DNA from: Alkalihalobacillus sp. TS-13
GTDB lineage: Bacteria > Bacillota > Bacilli > Bacillales > Fictibacillaceae
NCBI RefSeq assembly: GCF_019720915.1
Contig: NZ_JAHKSI010000001.1
Location: 2,480,001 to 2,544,000 of the forward strand
DNA: 64,000 nt
Direction: 5' to 3'
The first letter of the stretch is position 1; every line of letters starts with the position of its first letter. The notes below the pieces were generated by a model. That model did not search any database. It was not told where the DNA came from and saw only the letters and a list, made by a program, of their open reading frames with translations. This document shows, one piece after another, positions 29,154 to 37,147 of this stretch. Made by a program: the position numbers and the translations under genes.

Positions 29154-29309
29154 TTAAGACTTATTGACTTTACCCGTAAATTCGTTGAGCATTTGTTGAC
29201 TTTCTTTGTACTCCTGCTCTCTCTTACGTTCGATTTTCAATCGTTCTTCTAGGTTGCGATCATACTCAGCATAACCTATACCATGAGCCTGATGCATGGC
29301 CTTTTCCAT
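29154..29309 (-). CDS. small charged protein of unknown function
   Basis: A minus-strand frame ending TAA at 29154 encodes 51 residues from ATG 29309. The sequence begins MEKAMHQAHGIGYAEYD and continues as a strongly charged helix (NLEERLKIERKREQEYKES). The frame stays open and protein-like 12 codons further upstream (HPIDTNHTGE) to an ATT at 29345. That ATT has AAAGGA seven bases before it, so a 63-residue product from a rare ATT start is possible. A terminator follows at 29071. I do not recognise the family. Confidence 0.45.
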   Translation of the reverse strand: MEKAMHQAHGIGYAEYDRNLEERLKIERKREQEYKESQQMLNEFTGKVNKS

Positions 29310-29540
29310 TTCACCAGTATGGTTAGTGTCAATAGGGTGGATAATGAATCAATCCTTTCAAGTTTTTGAATTTTCACTACACTCTATACCCTACCAATAT
29401 GAAACTAAAACTCCAAATATGATATAGAATGATTATTTCTTCTAAGAAACCTTATGAAGGAGTGGTGTCATATTAGGGTCCCTATTTCTATAATTGCCCC
29501 TCATACATCCGATTTCCTCGATATTCCTTGGGTTTCGTTC

Positions 29541-29936
29541 TTAGTGTTTCATCTGATTCAAATCCGTAATCGCTTCTTGCACAAGGGTTACAGATTGACT
29601 CATAGCTGCTCCACCGCCGAATGCAGCACAAACACCTACTGCTTCTAAAATTTCCTGTTCACTGCAACCTTGATCTAGACACCCTTTTGTATGGTAGATG
29701 ATGCAATACTCATCCTGGGAGTAAATACTGATCCCCAGTGCAATCAATTGTTTTTCCTTTTTGCTCAGCTTCCCGGCTTTAAAACAAGATTCTGTAAATG
29801 CATTGTACTTTCTTGCAAGATCCGGTATTTTTTCAGTGAAGATTCCTAAGCCTTCCTTGTAATCCATTAATGCTGCTTCTGTAGGACTGCCTGGTTGTTG
29901 ACCTTGTTGGTTTTTATTATCATTCAATTCGATCAC
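29541..29936 (-). CDS. carboxymuconolactone decarboxylase / AhpD-like protein
   Basis: The 131-residue helical protein has the CMD/AhpD fold ([31 protein letters not shown] then the active-site helix). The AhpD C-x-x-C-x-x-x-H motif is reduced to [14 protein letters not shown]: only one Cys precedes the His by three positions, so classic alkylhydroperoxidase chemistry is uncertain. The C-terminal [17 protein letters not shown] is typical. Likely a stand-alone gene with a GGAG site; redox or stress role by family only. Confidence 0.75.
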   Translation of the reverse strand: MIELNDNKNQQGQQPGSPTEAALMDYKEGLGIFTEKIPDLARKYNAFTESCFKAGKLSKKEKQLIALGISIYSQDEYCIIYHTKGCLDQGCSEQEILEAVGVCAAFGGGAAMSQSVTLVQEAITDLNQMKH

Positions 29937-30234
29937 TCCTCATTCGATAAAATCAACATTAATTAGTATGATTCTTCTCGTAAAAAGATATCCGCGAGAA
30001 ATGCTCTATGTAGAATCATTTTCTTTCGGTTTTCGGGGGTTTTTGGGGCTCATGGAGCACTTGCATCCGGTATTACACCTAAGTGCTTTATGAAGCTTTG
30101 CACTGTTTACACTTAGGCGGTTCCAGCCGTGATTTCATGTATCCCGATTCCGACCAGGGGTAACTTTTAACAAGGAATGGTGCAAATTAACGTACTAACG
30201 TGCACCTTAACCAAAAAAGACCCATTCATTTGTT
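29937..30234. other. intergenic region without recognised features
   Basis: About 300 nt between the AhpD-like gene and the metQ terminator. ACCTAAGTG and CACTTAGGC (around 30080-30118) could form a hairpin, but no gene, RNA family or repeat is recognised. Confidence 0.35.
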
Positions 30235-30267
30235 TAAAAAAAGAGTGCCGACCTATGCCAGCACTCT
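30235..30267 (-). terminator. metNPQ operon terminator
   Basis: On the minus strand AGAGTGC (30267-30261) pairs with GCACTCT (30248-30242), followed by seven T residues. It starts 9 nt after the metQ stop. Confidence 0.85.
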
Positions 30268-30275
30268 GAATCACA

Positions 30276-31097
30276 TTATTCGTTTACAGGAACGACTGCT
30301 CCTTTATATTCTTTTTTAATGAAGTCCTGGATTTCTTTAGATTGCAGCACTTCTACAAGTGTCTTGATCTTCTTGTCATCTTTATCGCCTTTGTTCACTG
30401 CGACAATATTTACATATTCCGAGTCGGATCCTTCTAGAGCAATCGCATCTTTTTGCGGATCGAGTCCTGCATCAATTGCATAGTTCGTGTTGATGACGAC
30501 AGCGTCTCCTTCACCGTTTTTATAAATTTTCGGTAGTAACCCTGCTTCCACATCAGTCTTGAAGTTGATTTCCTTCGGATTTTCAGCAATGTCTTTGACA
30601 GTTGCTTTATCTACATCAACGCCTTCTTTCAACTTGATCAAACCTTCTTTTTCAAGCAAGCTGAGAATACGGCCATGCTCTCCGACAGAGTTGCTCATAA
30701 TGATCGTTCCTTTTTTAGGAAGCTCGTCTAAGCTTTTATGATCCTTCGAGTATACACCCATTGGTTCAATGTGCACCCCACCAGCGTTTTCAAAATCATA
30801 ACTTTTGTTATCTTTCATTTGTGATTCCATATACGGTACGTGTTGGAAGAAGTTTGCATCCAATTCTCCAGCAGCAAGCATTTGGTTCGGTGTCACATAG
30901 TCTTGAAGCTTTTCGATTTCAAGCTTGATTCCTTTCTCCTCAAGGATGGGCTGTGCTTCCTCAAGAATCTCAGCATGTGGTACGTTCGATGCACCGACGA
31001 CAAGTTCTTGCTCATCTCCGGCTGAACCACCTTTACCACAAGCCGCCAATACGGAAATGATAAGTACAGTTGTTAAAAGTGTTATTAGTTTTTTCAT
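30276..31097 (-). CDS. metQ: methionine-binding lipoprotein MetQ
   Basis: The 273-residue NlpA-family lipoprotein has a signal peptide with lipobox LAACGKGG (Cys20). The mature part carries the typical VVGASNVPHAEILE and LDANFFQHVPYMESQ blocks. It binds D/L-methionine outside the membrane for the MetNP transporter. It is the third gene of the operon controlled by the S-box riboswitch. GGAGGG site before ATG. Confidence 0.93.
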   Translation of the reverse strand: MKKLITLLTTVLIISVLAACGKGGSAGDEQELVVGASNVPHAEILEEAQPILEEKGIKLEIEKLQDYVTPNQMLAAGELDANFFQHVPYMESQMKDNKSYDFENAGGVHIEPMGVYSKDHKSLDELPKKGTIIMSNSVGEHGRILSLLEKEGLIKLKEGVDVDKATVKDIAENPKEINFKTDVEAGLLPKIYKNGEGDAVVINTNYAIDAGLDPQKDAIALEGSDSEYVNIVAVNKGDKDDKKIKTLVEVLQSKEIQDFIKKEYKGAVVPVNE

Positions 31098-31114
31098 ATT
31101 GTTATCCCTCCAAA

Positions 31115-31783
31115 TTATCGTTTATCTGTTTGTTGAGTTAAGAAATCGCCTATCCACTGGATGATGAATACGATGATTAATATGATTACTGTAGCAACGA
31201 ATGTTACGTCATTCTGATAACGCTGGAATCCATCCAGATACGCAAGTGTCCCTAAACCGCCTGCACCGACTACACCTGCCATCGCGATATACGAAATCAA
31301 GGCGATTGCTGTCACAGTGATACCGGAGATCAGTGCCGGCAATGATTCAGGCAAAAGCACTTTGTATATGATTTGCCCATCTGTTGCTCCCATCGATTTT
31401 GCTGCTTCGATGACGCCTTTATCGATCTCGCGCAACGCAATTTCAACCATCCTAGAATAGAATGGTGCAGCCCCGATGATCAGAGCTGGCAGTGCAGCAT
31501 TTGCGCCAAGCATTGTGCCGATCAACCATGTTGTAAAAGGTACTAAAAGAATGATCAAAATAATGAACGGGATGGATCTGAAAATATTCACAAATCCAGC
31601 AATGACTGAATGGATTGCTTTGTTCTGCCAAAGGTTCCCCTTACCAGTTAGGAACAATAATAAGCCTAATATGATTCCAAGGATGAATGTGGTACCTACT
31701 GAAATTGCTGTCATATAAAGGGTCTCAACTGTAGCTTCCCACATATCCTCCCAATCTACGTTAGGTAACATTGTTGTCAACAT
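31115..31783 (-). CDS. metP: methionine ABC transporter permease MetP (MetI)
   Basis: The 222-residue permease has five membrane helices and a MetI-type permease loop: EAAKSMGATDGQIIYKVLLPESLPALI near residues 140-166. It overlaps the end of metN by 23 nt and is followed by metQ after 17 nt. It forms the transmembrane path of the MetNPQ importer. Confidence 0.93.
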   Translation of the reverse strand: MLTTMLPNVDWEDMWEATVETLYMTAISVGTTFILGIILGLLLFLTGKGNLWQNKAIHSVIAGFVNIFRSIPFIILIILLVPFTTWLIGTMLGANAALPALIIGAAPFYSRMVEIALREIDKGVIEAAKSMGATDGQIIYKVLLPESLPALISGITVTAIALISYIAMAGVVGAGGLGTLAYLDGFQRYQNDVTFVATVIILIIVFIIQWIGDFLTQQTDKR

Positions 31784-32801
31784 CTGTGATCACCTCGACT
31801 TCCACTTGCTGTTGTTGAATAAAATAGATGGCTTCCTTTACTGTGTCAGGCTCTCCATCAATTTTAATGAATAATGTTCCATATGCCCCGTCTCTTGTTT
31901 GCGAAATCTTTCCTTGAAGGATGTTGACATCGACATCAAACTTTCTGATCAGATCACTTATGAGCGGTCGTTCAGCTGTGCCGCCGACAAAAGTGAGTTT
32001 GACGATTTTAGAATGGTCCCCTTTTTGAATCAGGTGCTGGATTGTTTCATCCGTTTCTTCAGGTTCTGTCACCTGTTTAACGAAATCCTGTGTTATCGTC
32101 CTCTTCGGCGTCTTGAACACATCTAGGACGTTACCTTCTTCGACAACTTGACCGTCCTCCATTACTGCCACCCGGTTACAGATTTTTCGGATAACATGCA
32201 TCTCATGTGTAATCAGTACGATCGTCAGACCAAGTTTTTGATTGATATCTACAAGAAGTTTCAAGATCGAGTCGGTTGTTTTCGGATCCAATGCTGATGT
32301 TGCTTCGTCACAAAGTAAAACATCTGGATTGTTCGCTAATGCTCTTGCAATCCCTACACGCTGTTTTTGTCCACCACTTAGCTGTGAAGGGTAGGAATCT
32401 CCTCTCCCGGACAATCCAACCAGATCGATCAATTCATCGACTCGTTTCACACGTTCTCCCCTGCTTACCCCAGCAATCTCCAAGGGAAAGGCTATATTTT
32501 CACGGACAGTACGTGACCAGAGCAGATTGAAATGCTGAAAAATCATTCCGATATTCTGTCTCGCGATCCTCAGCTGCTTGTTGTTGAAAGTAGTCAATGA
32601 CTTTCCATTGATATCGACTGAACCCTCAGTCGGTTTCTCCAGCATATTAAGCATCCGGATCAGTGTACTCTTCCCTGCACCGCTGTATCCAATAACCCCG
32701 AATATTTCACCCTTTTCAATATTCAGATTGACGCCGTCTACTGCATTGACGACTCCATCTTTTGTATAGAAAACTTTCTTGATGTCTTTCAAAGTAATCA
32801 T
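31761..32801 (-). CDS. metN: methionine ABC transporter ATP-binding protein MetN
   Basis: The 346-residue protein has Walker A GYSGAGKST, signature LSGGQKQRVGIARAL, Walker B VLLCDEATSALD and switch His ITHEMHV. A C-terminal ACT-like NIL domain (~270-346) senses methionine in this family. ATG at 32801 is chosen because the residues from there (MITLKDIKKVF) match the family start and AAAGGG precedes it. A longer frame to 32876 runs through a terminator hairpin in the leader. First gene of the S-box operon. Confidence 0.94.
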   Translation of the reverse strand: MITLKDIKKVFYTKDGVVNAVDGVNLNIEKGEIFGVIGYSGAGKSTLIRMLNMLEKPTEGSVDINGKSLTTFNNKQLRIARQNIGMIFQHFNLLWSRTVRENIAFPLEIAGVSRGERVKRVDELIDLVGLSGRGDSYPSQLSGGQKQRVGIARALANNPDVLLCDEATSALDPKTTDSILKLLVDINQKLGLTIVLITHEMHVIRKICNRVAVMEDGQVVEEGNVLDVFKTPKRTITQDFVKQVTEPEETDETIQHLIQKGDHSKIVKLTFVGGTAERPLISDLIRKFDVDVNILQGKISQTRDGAYGTLFIKIDGEPDTVKEAIYFIQQQQVEVEVITDVDNNVT

Positions 32802-32854
32802 GATGTTCAGCCCTTTCTTTCTCTTATCCTCTGCTAAAGTGCTGTCCTTTACGT

Positions 32855-32878
32855 ATAAAAAAACCTTGGTAGCCAAGG
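32855..32878 (-). terminator. second terminator-like hairpin in the metN leader
   Basis: On the minus strand CCTTGG-CTA-CCAAGG (32878-32864) is followed at once by seven T residues. It lies between the riboswitch terminator (32938-32970) and the metN start at 32801, so read-through transcripts must also pass this site. Confidence 0.65.
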
Positions 32879-32937
32879 CCTTAGCGCATTTGACCTTCTA
32901 TCGAAGAAAGTATTCCATACTTTCTTTAAATGCAAAA

Positions 32938-32970
32938 AGCCTTTCCGCTCTGAAAATGAGCAGAAAGGCT
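32938..32970 (-). terminator. S-box expression-platform terminator
   Basis: On the minus strand AGCCTTTCTGCTC (32970-32958) pairs with GAGCGGAAAGGCT (32950-32938), a 13-bp stem with one G-U pair, followed by TTTTT. It comes 20 nt after the SAM aptamer and is the expected off-switch. Confidence 0.88.
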
Positions 32971-32989
32971 GAATGTTCAGTCTCTCCAT

Positions 32990-33100
32990 CTCATCTTCCA
33001 AAGCATTACACTTTGCAGGATTTGGCACCTTCTCAAACCATGTCCGGTTCGCTGGTTGCCGGGCTTCACAGGGCCAGTCCCTCCGCCGCTCTCGATAAGA
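32990..33100 (-). promoter_or_regulatory. SAM-I (S-box) riboswitch aptamer
   Basis: The leader RNA shows the S-box core: CTTATCGAGAGCGG at the 5' end, GGAGGGACTGGCCC, GAAGCCCGGCAACC, GGTGCCAAATCC and the closing GAAGATGAG. These are the conserved helices and SAM-binding positions. It should terminate metNPQ transcription when SAM is high. Plus-strand reading of this stretch is only a shadow. Confidence 0.95.
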
Positions 33101-33153
33101 TTCGATATATATCCGATACGTTTTATCGGTTTACTTTATTTAAGCATGAATGC

Positions 33154-33183
33154 ATTGTAGCACGGGATATTTTTAAGTGTCAA
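33154..33183 (-). promoter_or_regulatory. metNPQ promoter
   Basis: On the minus strand TTGACA (33183-33178), an 18-nt spacer and TACAAT (33159-33154) lie about 50 nt upstream of the S-box aptamer. Confidence 0.75.
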
Positions 33184-33316
33184 CAAAATAATATTCGCTT
33201 TATTACTCTTACTGAATTTTTGTGACAAAATCGTGTCAGTTCGCACTCTATATCGACATGTGTTAATTTCAATATTGAATGGTATGAATTTGACTGAAAA
33301 AGGAGTTTAGGAACAT

Positions 33317-33742
33317 ATGAACAATATCACTTCATTCACTCTTAAGGAATACAAGACGGAGCAAAACGTTAACCTATCAGACTTTACGGGGAAACCTGTC
33401 ATCATCCAATTCTGGGTGGCATGGTGTCCTGATTGTATGCGGGAACTACCACTTCTTGAGCAGTTCTATAAGTCGATGAATAACGATGAAATCACCGTAT
33501 TGACGGTCAACGTCATCGGCAGAGAGGGTTCTTTAGAACAGCGGGATCAATTTATCCAAAAAAATAATTTTACTGTCCCCATCCTTCTCGATGAAGGGAC
33601 TAAAGTTTATGACCAATTCCAATGTAAATCCGTTCCGACAACGATTCTTCTAGATCAAAATCATGAGGAGCAAGCACAGTATACAGATCAAGACTCATTT
33701 CAGGACATCTTATACGGCATCTCTCGTTTGCTTTCTCAGTAA
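33317..33742 (+). CDS. TlpA/ResA-like thioredoxin-fold protein
   Basis: The 141-residue protein has an AhpC/TSA-redoxin fold with the active site WCPDC (Cys37-Cys40) and the cis-Pro segment SVPTTILL. There is no signal peptide or membrane anchor, unlike ResA, so it is probably cytosolic. It is transcribed away from the S-box operon behind AAGGAG, and its last 33 nt overlap the convergent yusD-like gene. Redox partner unknown. Confidence 0.82.
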   Translation: MNNITSFTLKEYKTEQNVNLSDFTGKPVIIQFWVAWCPDCMRELPLLEQFYKSMNNDEITVLTVNVIGREGSLEQRDQFIQKNNFTVPILLDEGTKVYDQFQCKSVPTTILLDQNHEEQAQYTDQDSFQDILYGISRLLSQ

Positions 33743-34063
33743 GTAGAAGATGGATTCAAGCTTCAGGATCGTACGGTAGGATGCATTTGTTTCAATCTCT
33801 CCCTGAGCGATCAGCTCTGTCAGTTTCTGTTTACCTTCCACCAGGGATTGCAGTGCGTTCATCCTGCCATTGATCCTGATGGTATGCTGAGCGACTTCTT
33901 CTTTCATGATCACTTTACACGAACGCTTTCGTAAATGTATCGAGACACAATCTTCCCCATCAGCAAGAGAAACGACATAATCATTCAAACGAAAAAACGG
34001 TGATAAATAAGATTGTTCCTCAAATCTTTTTGAAAACAAATCAACAATACCGTTTATATGCAT
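33710..34063 (-). CDS. yusD: YusD-like protein with SCP2-type fold
   Basis: The 117-residue protein is similar in length to B. subtilis YusD and sits at the same place, next to metNPQ. The central part (VSIHLRKRSCKVIMKEEV, then RINGRMNALQSLVEGKQKLTELIAQGEIE) has the pattern of an SCP2 sterol-carrier domain, which binds hydrophobic ligands. No further function is known. Start behind GAGGAGAGG; 3' end overlaps the convergent thioredoxin-like gene. Confidence 0.6.
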   Translation of the reverse strand: MHINGIVDLFSKRFEEQSYLSPFFRLNDYVVSLADGEDCVSIHLRKRSCKVIMKEEVAQHTIRINGRMNALQSLVEGKQKLTELIAQGEIETNASYRTILKLESIFYLLRKQTRDAV

Positions 34064-34205
34064 ATTCCTCTCCTCACTTTTACATAGAGATTGGATCTAA
34101 TGTTAAATTTCTATGGAGTAAAGCGATTGTCCTTTTAAAATCCTTCGACAGTTTCTCCTTCAGTATTCGATATTTTCAGTAGGCTATATCCGCTACAATA
34201 CAAAA

Positions 34206-34241
34206 AGCGCCAGACACTCACTGAATCTGAGTTTGTCTGGC
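34206..34241 (-). terminator. sigI-rsgI operon terminator
   Basis: On the minus strand GCCAGACA (34241-34234) pairs with TGTCTGGC (34216-34209) across a loop that itself holds a CTCA/TGAG stem, followed by GCTTTTTG. It lies 40 nt after the rsgI stop. Confidence 0.8.
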
Positions 34242-34283
34242 ACTATCTTAGTCAATTATTATGTACATAAACACCACAAATCG

Positions 34284-35621
34284 TCATGGCTTTTTACCAT
34301 GACTTTCTTTTCCGTGTTTATCTTGATTGGGGTGTGAGTGTTTGTTCATTTTTGATTTTCCATTTTTTTGAGCATGAAAGATGTTGATTTGCAGGCTCTC
34401 AAGTAATTTCAATTCCTGAGGGGTCAATTCATCCGCATCTAACCCATGCAGATCCAATTTGATTTTCACCTGCAAATCATTTTTTTCTTCACTCTTTTTA
34501 GACGTTTTATCTTGATCAGAATCGCTTCGGCTGTCCTTATCTTCTTTATCTGTTTGATCCTTAGCAGGGGCTGTATTGGCATTTTTTGCTTTCTCTACTG
34601 GTTCGGAAACAGGTTCACTTGTAGCAGCCTTTTCTTTTTCAACAGGCTTTTCAACTGCAGTCTTTACTTTATCTGTGACATCATCTTTTATATCATCACT
34701 CGCACTTGCTGCCGTTCCTGTTTCATTTGTATCAGGCTCCTCTGTCTCAGCAGGGTTTGTAATGTTTTTTTCATTTTTTGTCTGTTTTATATCTAGACTA
34801 TTATCCCGCTTAAGATTTCCTACAGATTTGTCAGGCTGATGTTCTTCTTTATCTTCTGTACCAATTGCCTTAGCCATGTACTTATTCAACTCTGAAAAAG
34901 AAAGTAGACTGGCTTGGTCGGGGGTGAATGTATGATCAATATTAGAAATGTCTTTAAATACCAGATATTTACCCATGGACAAACCATTTTCTTCTGCAAG
35001 CTTTCTAGTAGCTTCTGTTGTTTCTCTTAGTGATAAAACGATTCCCGTATTCTCAATATATTTACTCGCTTTAAGTCTTTCGATCGACTTATTTAAGCGT
35101 TTACGCATTTCATCTGATACATTATCATCGTCAATCGTAGACGTGATCAACAGGTCTTCATACGTATCGAAATAACCTGATTCTTTCAAGGTTTTGAATA
35201 ATGAATCGGAAAATACCAATAAAGATGAGTCTTTATATTCGTCTGAACCTTCAAGCAGGTTTTTTGCATCTTCGTTTAAAGCACGGACTTTGATGACATT
35301 CATTTCATTATCAACTGCCACTTCAATACTCGGATTGATATCAAAACTTACGTAAGCAGCAGCAGAGGCTTTGTTCGGGCCAAATGGCATCCCACTTGCA
35401 ACCAATACGAACACAATGATTGCTACAAGGGAAAGTGAAAATGAAGGCAACAACGTTTTTTTAGGCTGAAAAAATGCATCAGGAATTTCGGATGGACATA
35501 TATACTCCTGTCCAACCTCAGGTTGTTCTCCTTTTTTCAACCGAACACGTTCAAAACTGCCATCTTTAGTCAAAATCACAGCTTTCCGCTTCGATACTTC
35601 CATAATCAAGCCGCGTTTCAC
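34284..35621 (-). CDS. rsgI: anti-sigma-I factor RsgI
   Basis: The 445-residue single-pass membrane protein has the RsgI N-terminal domain (EVSKRKAVILTKDGSFERVRLKKG) that binds SigI, one transmembrane helix (~58-80), and the extracytoplasmic block YVSFDINPSIEVAVDNEMNVI. A long Glu/Lys/Thr/Asp-rich disordered tail ends in HSHPNQDKHGKESHGKKP. It starts at a GTG behind GGAGGG. It is the second gene after sigI, as in other bacilli, and should hold SigI inactive until envelope or heat stress. There is no sugar-binding domain, unlike the clostridial RsgI sensors. Confidence 0.92.
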   Translation of the reverse strand: MKRGLIMEVSKRKAVILTKDGSFERVRLKKGEQPEVGQEYICPSEIPDAFFQPKKTLLPSFSLSLVAIIVFVLVASGMPFGPNKASAAAYVSFDINPSIEVAVDNEMNVIKVRALNEDAKNLLEGSDEYKDSSLLVFSDSLFKTLKESGYFDTYEDLLITSTIDDDNVSDEMRKRLNKSIERLKASKYIENTGIVLSLRETTEATRKLAEENGLSMGKYLVFKDISNIDHTFTPDQASLLSFSELNKYMAKAIGTEDKEEHQPDKSVGNLKRDNSLDIKQTKNEKNITNPAETEEPDTNETGTAASASDDIKDDVTDKVKTAVEKPVEKEKAATSEPVSEPVEKAKNANTAPAKDQTDKEDKDSRSDSDQDKTSKKSEEKNDLQVKIKLDLHGLDADELTPQELKLLESLQINIFHAQKNGKSKMNKHSHPNQDKHGKESHGKKP

Positions 35622-35649
35622 TCATTGGTCCCTCCCTTCCAGTAGGATA

Positions 35650-36420
35650 TCAGGAGGGCTCAATGTACGATCTAAGCGATGTGTACCCTCCAATGTAAAT
35701 CAATGCAATCGCTATTATATACTTTCGATTACGTTCAATCGTTTTACGACTGCAAGAGACCATATTTAATAAATCTTTTATCGGCAGTTGTTTCTTCTCT
35801 GTCAAATACGCTGCCAATTTCTCGTTTTCGGCTAATAGCTGCGCGATTTGTTTTGCGTTTTCACGCGCATCGATATGCTTAGGGCAGTTCTTGCTCAACA
35901 CTTTGAACGTAATGCCGTACCCTTTTAGCAATTCTTGATATTCTTCAATTTCATACACACGGTTTTCGACTTGCAATTGTTGATCATAGTGGCTGATTGC
36001 AGCTTGCTGTTCGGCAAAGCTATCTTCAACACGACCTTCTTCATCTGTTTCTTCGGGTTCTAGGAAGACATATCTGTTCTGTCGTGCTTCTTTACGGATA
36101 AAATCAATCACACGTCTACGGATGACCATATCCGCAAATGTCAAGAAACGGCTCCCTTGTCCTTCTTGATATTGATTGATCGCTTCGTTGAACGCTGTCA
36201 ATCCAATACTATATTCGTCACGAGATTGGTCAATATACTGGTTACAAACTTTAGACGTTACTTTTTTGATGAATGGTTGATAATCTTCAAGTAGTTCATT
36301 ACGGAGGTCCTCATCTCCGCGTGTAATTCTTTTCACCTTATCTTCTATAGTAACTGCTTTGTTTGCTACTGGCTTATTGAATTTTGGTTTCATTACTAAA
36401 TTCATGTTCATAGATGTCAT
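35650..36420 (-). CDS. sigI: RNA polymerase sigma factor SigI
   Basis: The ~256-residue sigma-70-family factor has the SigI layout: a region-2 core (DYQPFIKKVTSKVCNQYIDQSRDEYSIGLTAFNEAI, then FLTFADMVIRRRVIDFIRKE) and a C-terminal SigI-specific domain with a helix-turn-helix (LLNMVSCSRKTIERNRKYIIAIALI). ATG at 36420 is preferred because AGGTGG lies seven bases before it; an upstream GTG would overlap that site. Cotranscribed with its anti-sigma factor. In B. subtilis SigI responds to heat. Confidence 0.92.
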   Translation of the reverse strand: MTSMNMNLVMKPKFNKPVANKAVTIEDKVKRITRGDEDLRNELLEDYQPFIKKVTSKVCNQYIDQSRDEYSIGLTAFNEAINQYQEGQGSRFLTFADMVIRRRVIDFIRKEARQNRYVFLEPEETDEEGRVEDSFAEQQAAISHYDQQLQVENRVYEIEEYQELLKGYGITFKVLSKNCPKHIDARENAKQIAQLLAENEKLAAYLTEKKQLPIKDLLNMVSCSRKTIERNRKYIIAIALIYIGGYTSLRSYIEPS

Positions 36421-36698
36421 TATTGTATCCACCTCACTACGGACAAGTTTTTAAACTTAAAATTATCGAGGATGTCCAAACGGAATATATATCAAAAGTT
36501 AGAACTTTTTATGCAAAGGATAAAGAATCCATAACTCATTTATATCATTATTTTTGACGTTTGGAGGATACAATTTGATAACAATGTTACAAGCACTTTA
36601 ATAATTGTAACATAATTTTATTCTGACTGACTTGACTAAATTTTCAAACTTTTACAAGTTCCTCTGTCTTAATTCGACAAATGTTTGCATTATTAGCG
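36421..36698. other. sigI upstream region
   Basis: AT-rich sequence between yusE and sigI. The sigI promoter must lie here, but I could not assign a SigI- or SigA-type promoter with confidence. Confidence 0.35.
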
Positions 36699-36712
36699 GG
36701 AAAGCGTTTTCT
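36699..36712. promoter_or_regulatory. candidate CcpA cre site
   Basis: GGAAAGCGTTTTCT matches the catabolite-responsive consensus TGWAARCGYTTWCA at 12 of 14 positions. It lies about 290 nt upstream of sigI and just beyond the 3' end of yusE, so its target is unclear. Confidence 0.35.
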
Positions 36713-36797
36713 ATGATTTTTTTACCATAAAGAAAAATTTTAGCGAAAAGTGCCATTTTGAAATATATTAGGAAAAAATATCCACCGAAAATCGCTT

Positions 36798-37121
36798 TTA
36801 TTTATAAAATTTTTTTATTTCTCCATAAATATGATCCACAGTACGGAACGAATATAGCATTTTAACCAGTTTTCCATCCTCTAAAAAAGCTAGACATGGG
36901 ACACTTTTAACCTTCCATTGCTTTGCTGTGGTTGGCATTTGATTGATATTTCCGGAGAGGACCATAGGTTTTTCTTGATCGGAAAACACTGCTAATGCAA
37001 TCTCCAACATTTGATTGGCAAGTTTACAAGTACCGCACAATGGTGTATGGAAAAAGATCACTGCCTGTTCCCTTTTGAATATTCGTTGGATCAACTGTTG
37101 CTGGTTTACTTCTTGTATCAT
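36798..37121 (-). CDS. yusE: YusE-like thioredoxin-fold protein
   Basis: The 107-residue protein is a short thioredoxin fold with active site FFHTPLCGTCK (Cys29-Gly-Thr-Cys32) and the cis-Pro segment KSVPCLAFLEDG. Length and position match B. subtilis YusE. It lacks a signal peptide. Probably a cytosolic disulfide reductase of unknown target. Confidence 0.8.
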   Translation of the reverse strand: MIQEVNQQQLIQRIFKREQAVIFFHTPLCGTCKLANQMLEIALAVFSDQEKPMVLSGNINQMPTTAKQWKVKSVPCLAFLEDGKLVKMLYSFRTVDHIYGEIKKFYK

Positions 37122-37147
37122 GTAACTCCAAGTTCCTTCCTTTATAC

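Noticed and set aside
32802-32876. N-terminal extension of MetN
   Set aside because: It would be translated through a terminator hairpin in the riboswitch leader and does not match the family start.
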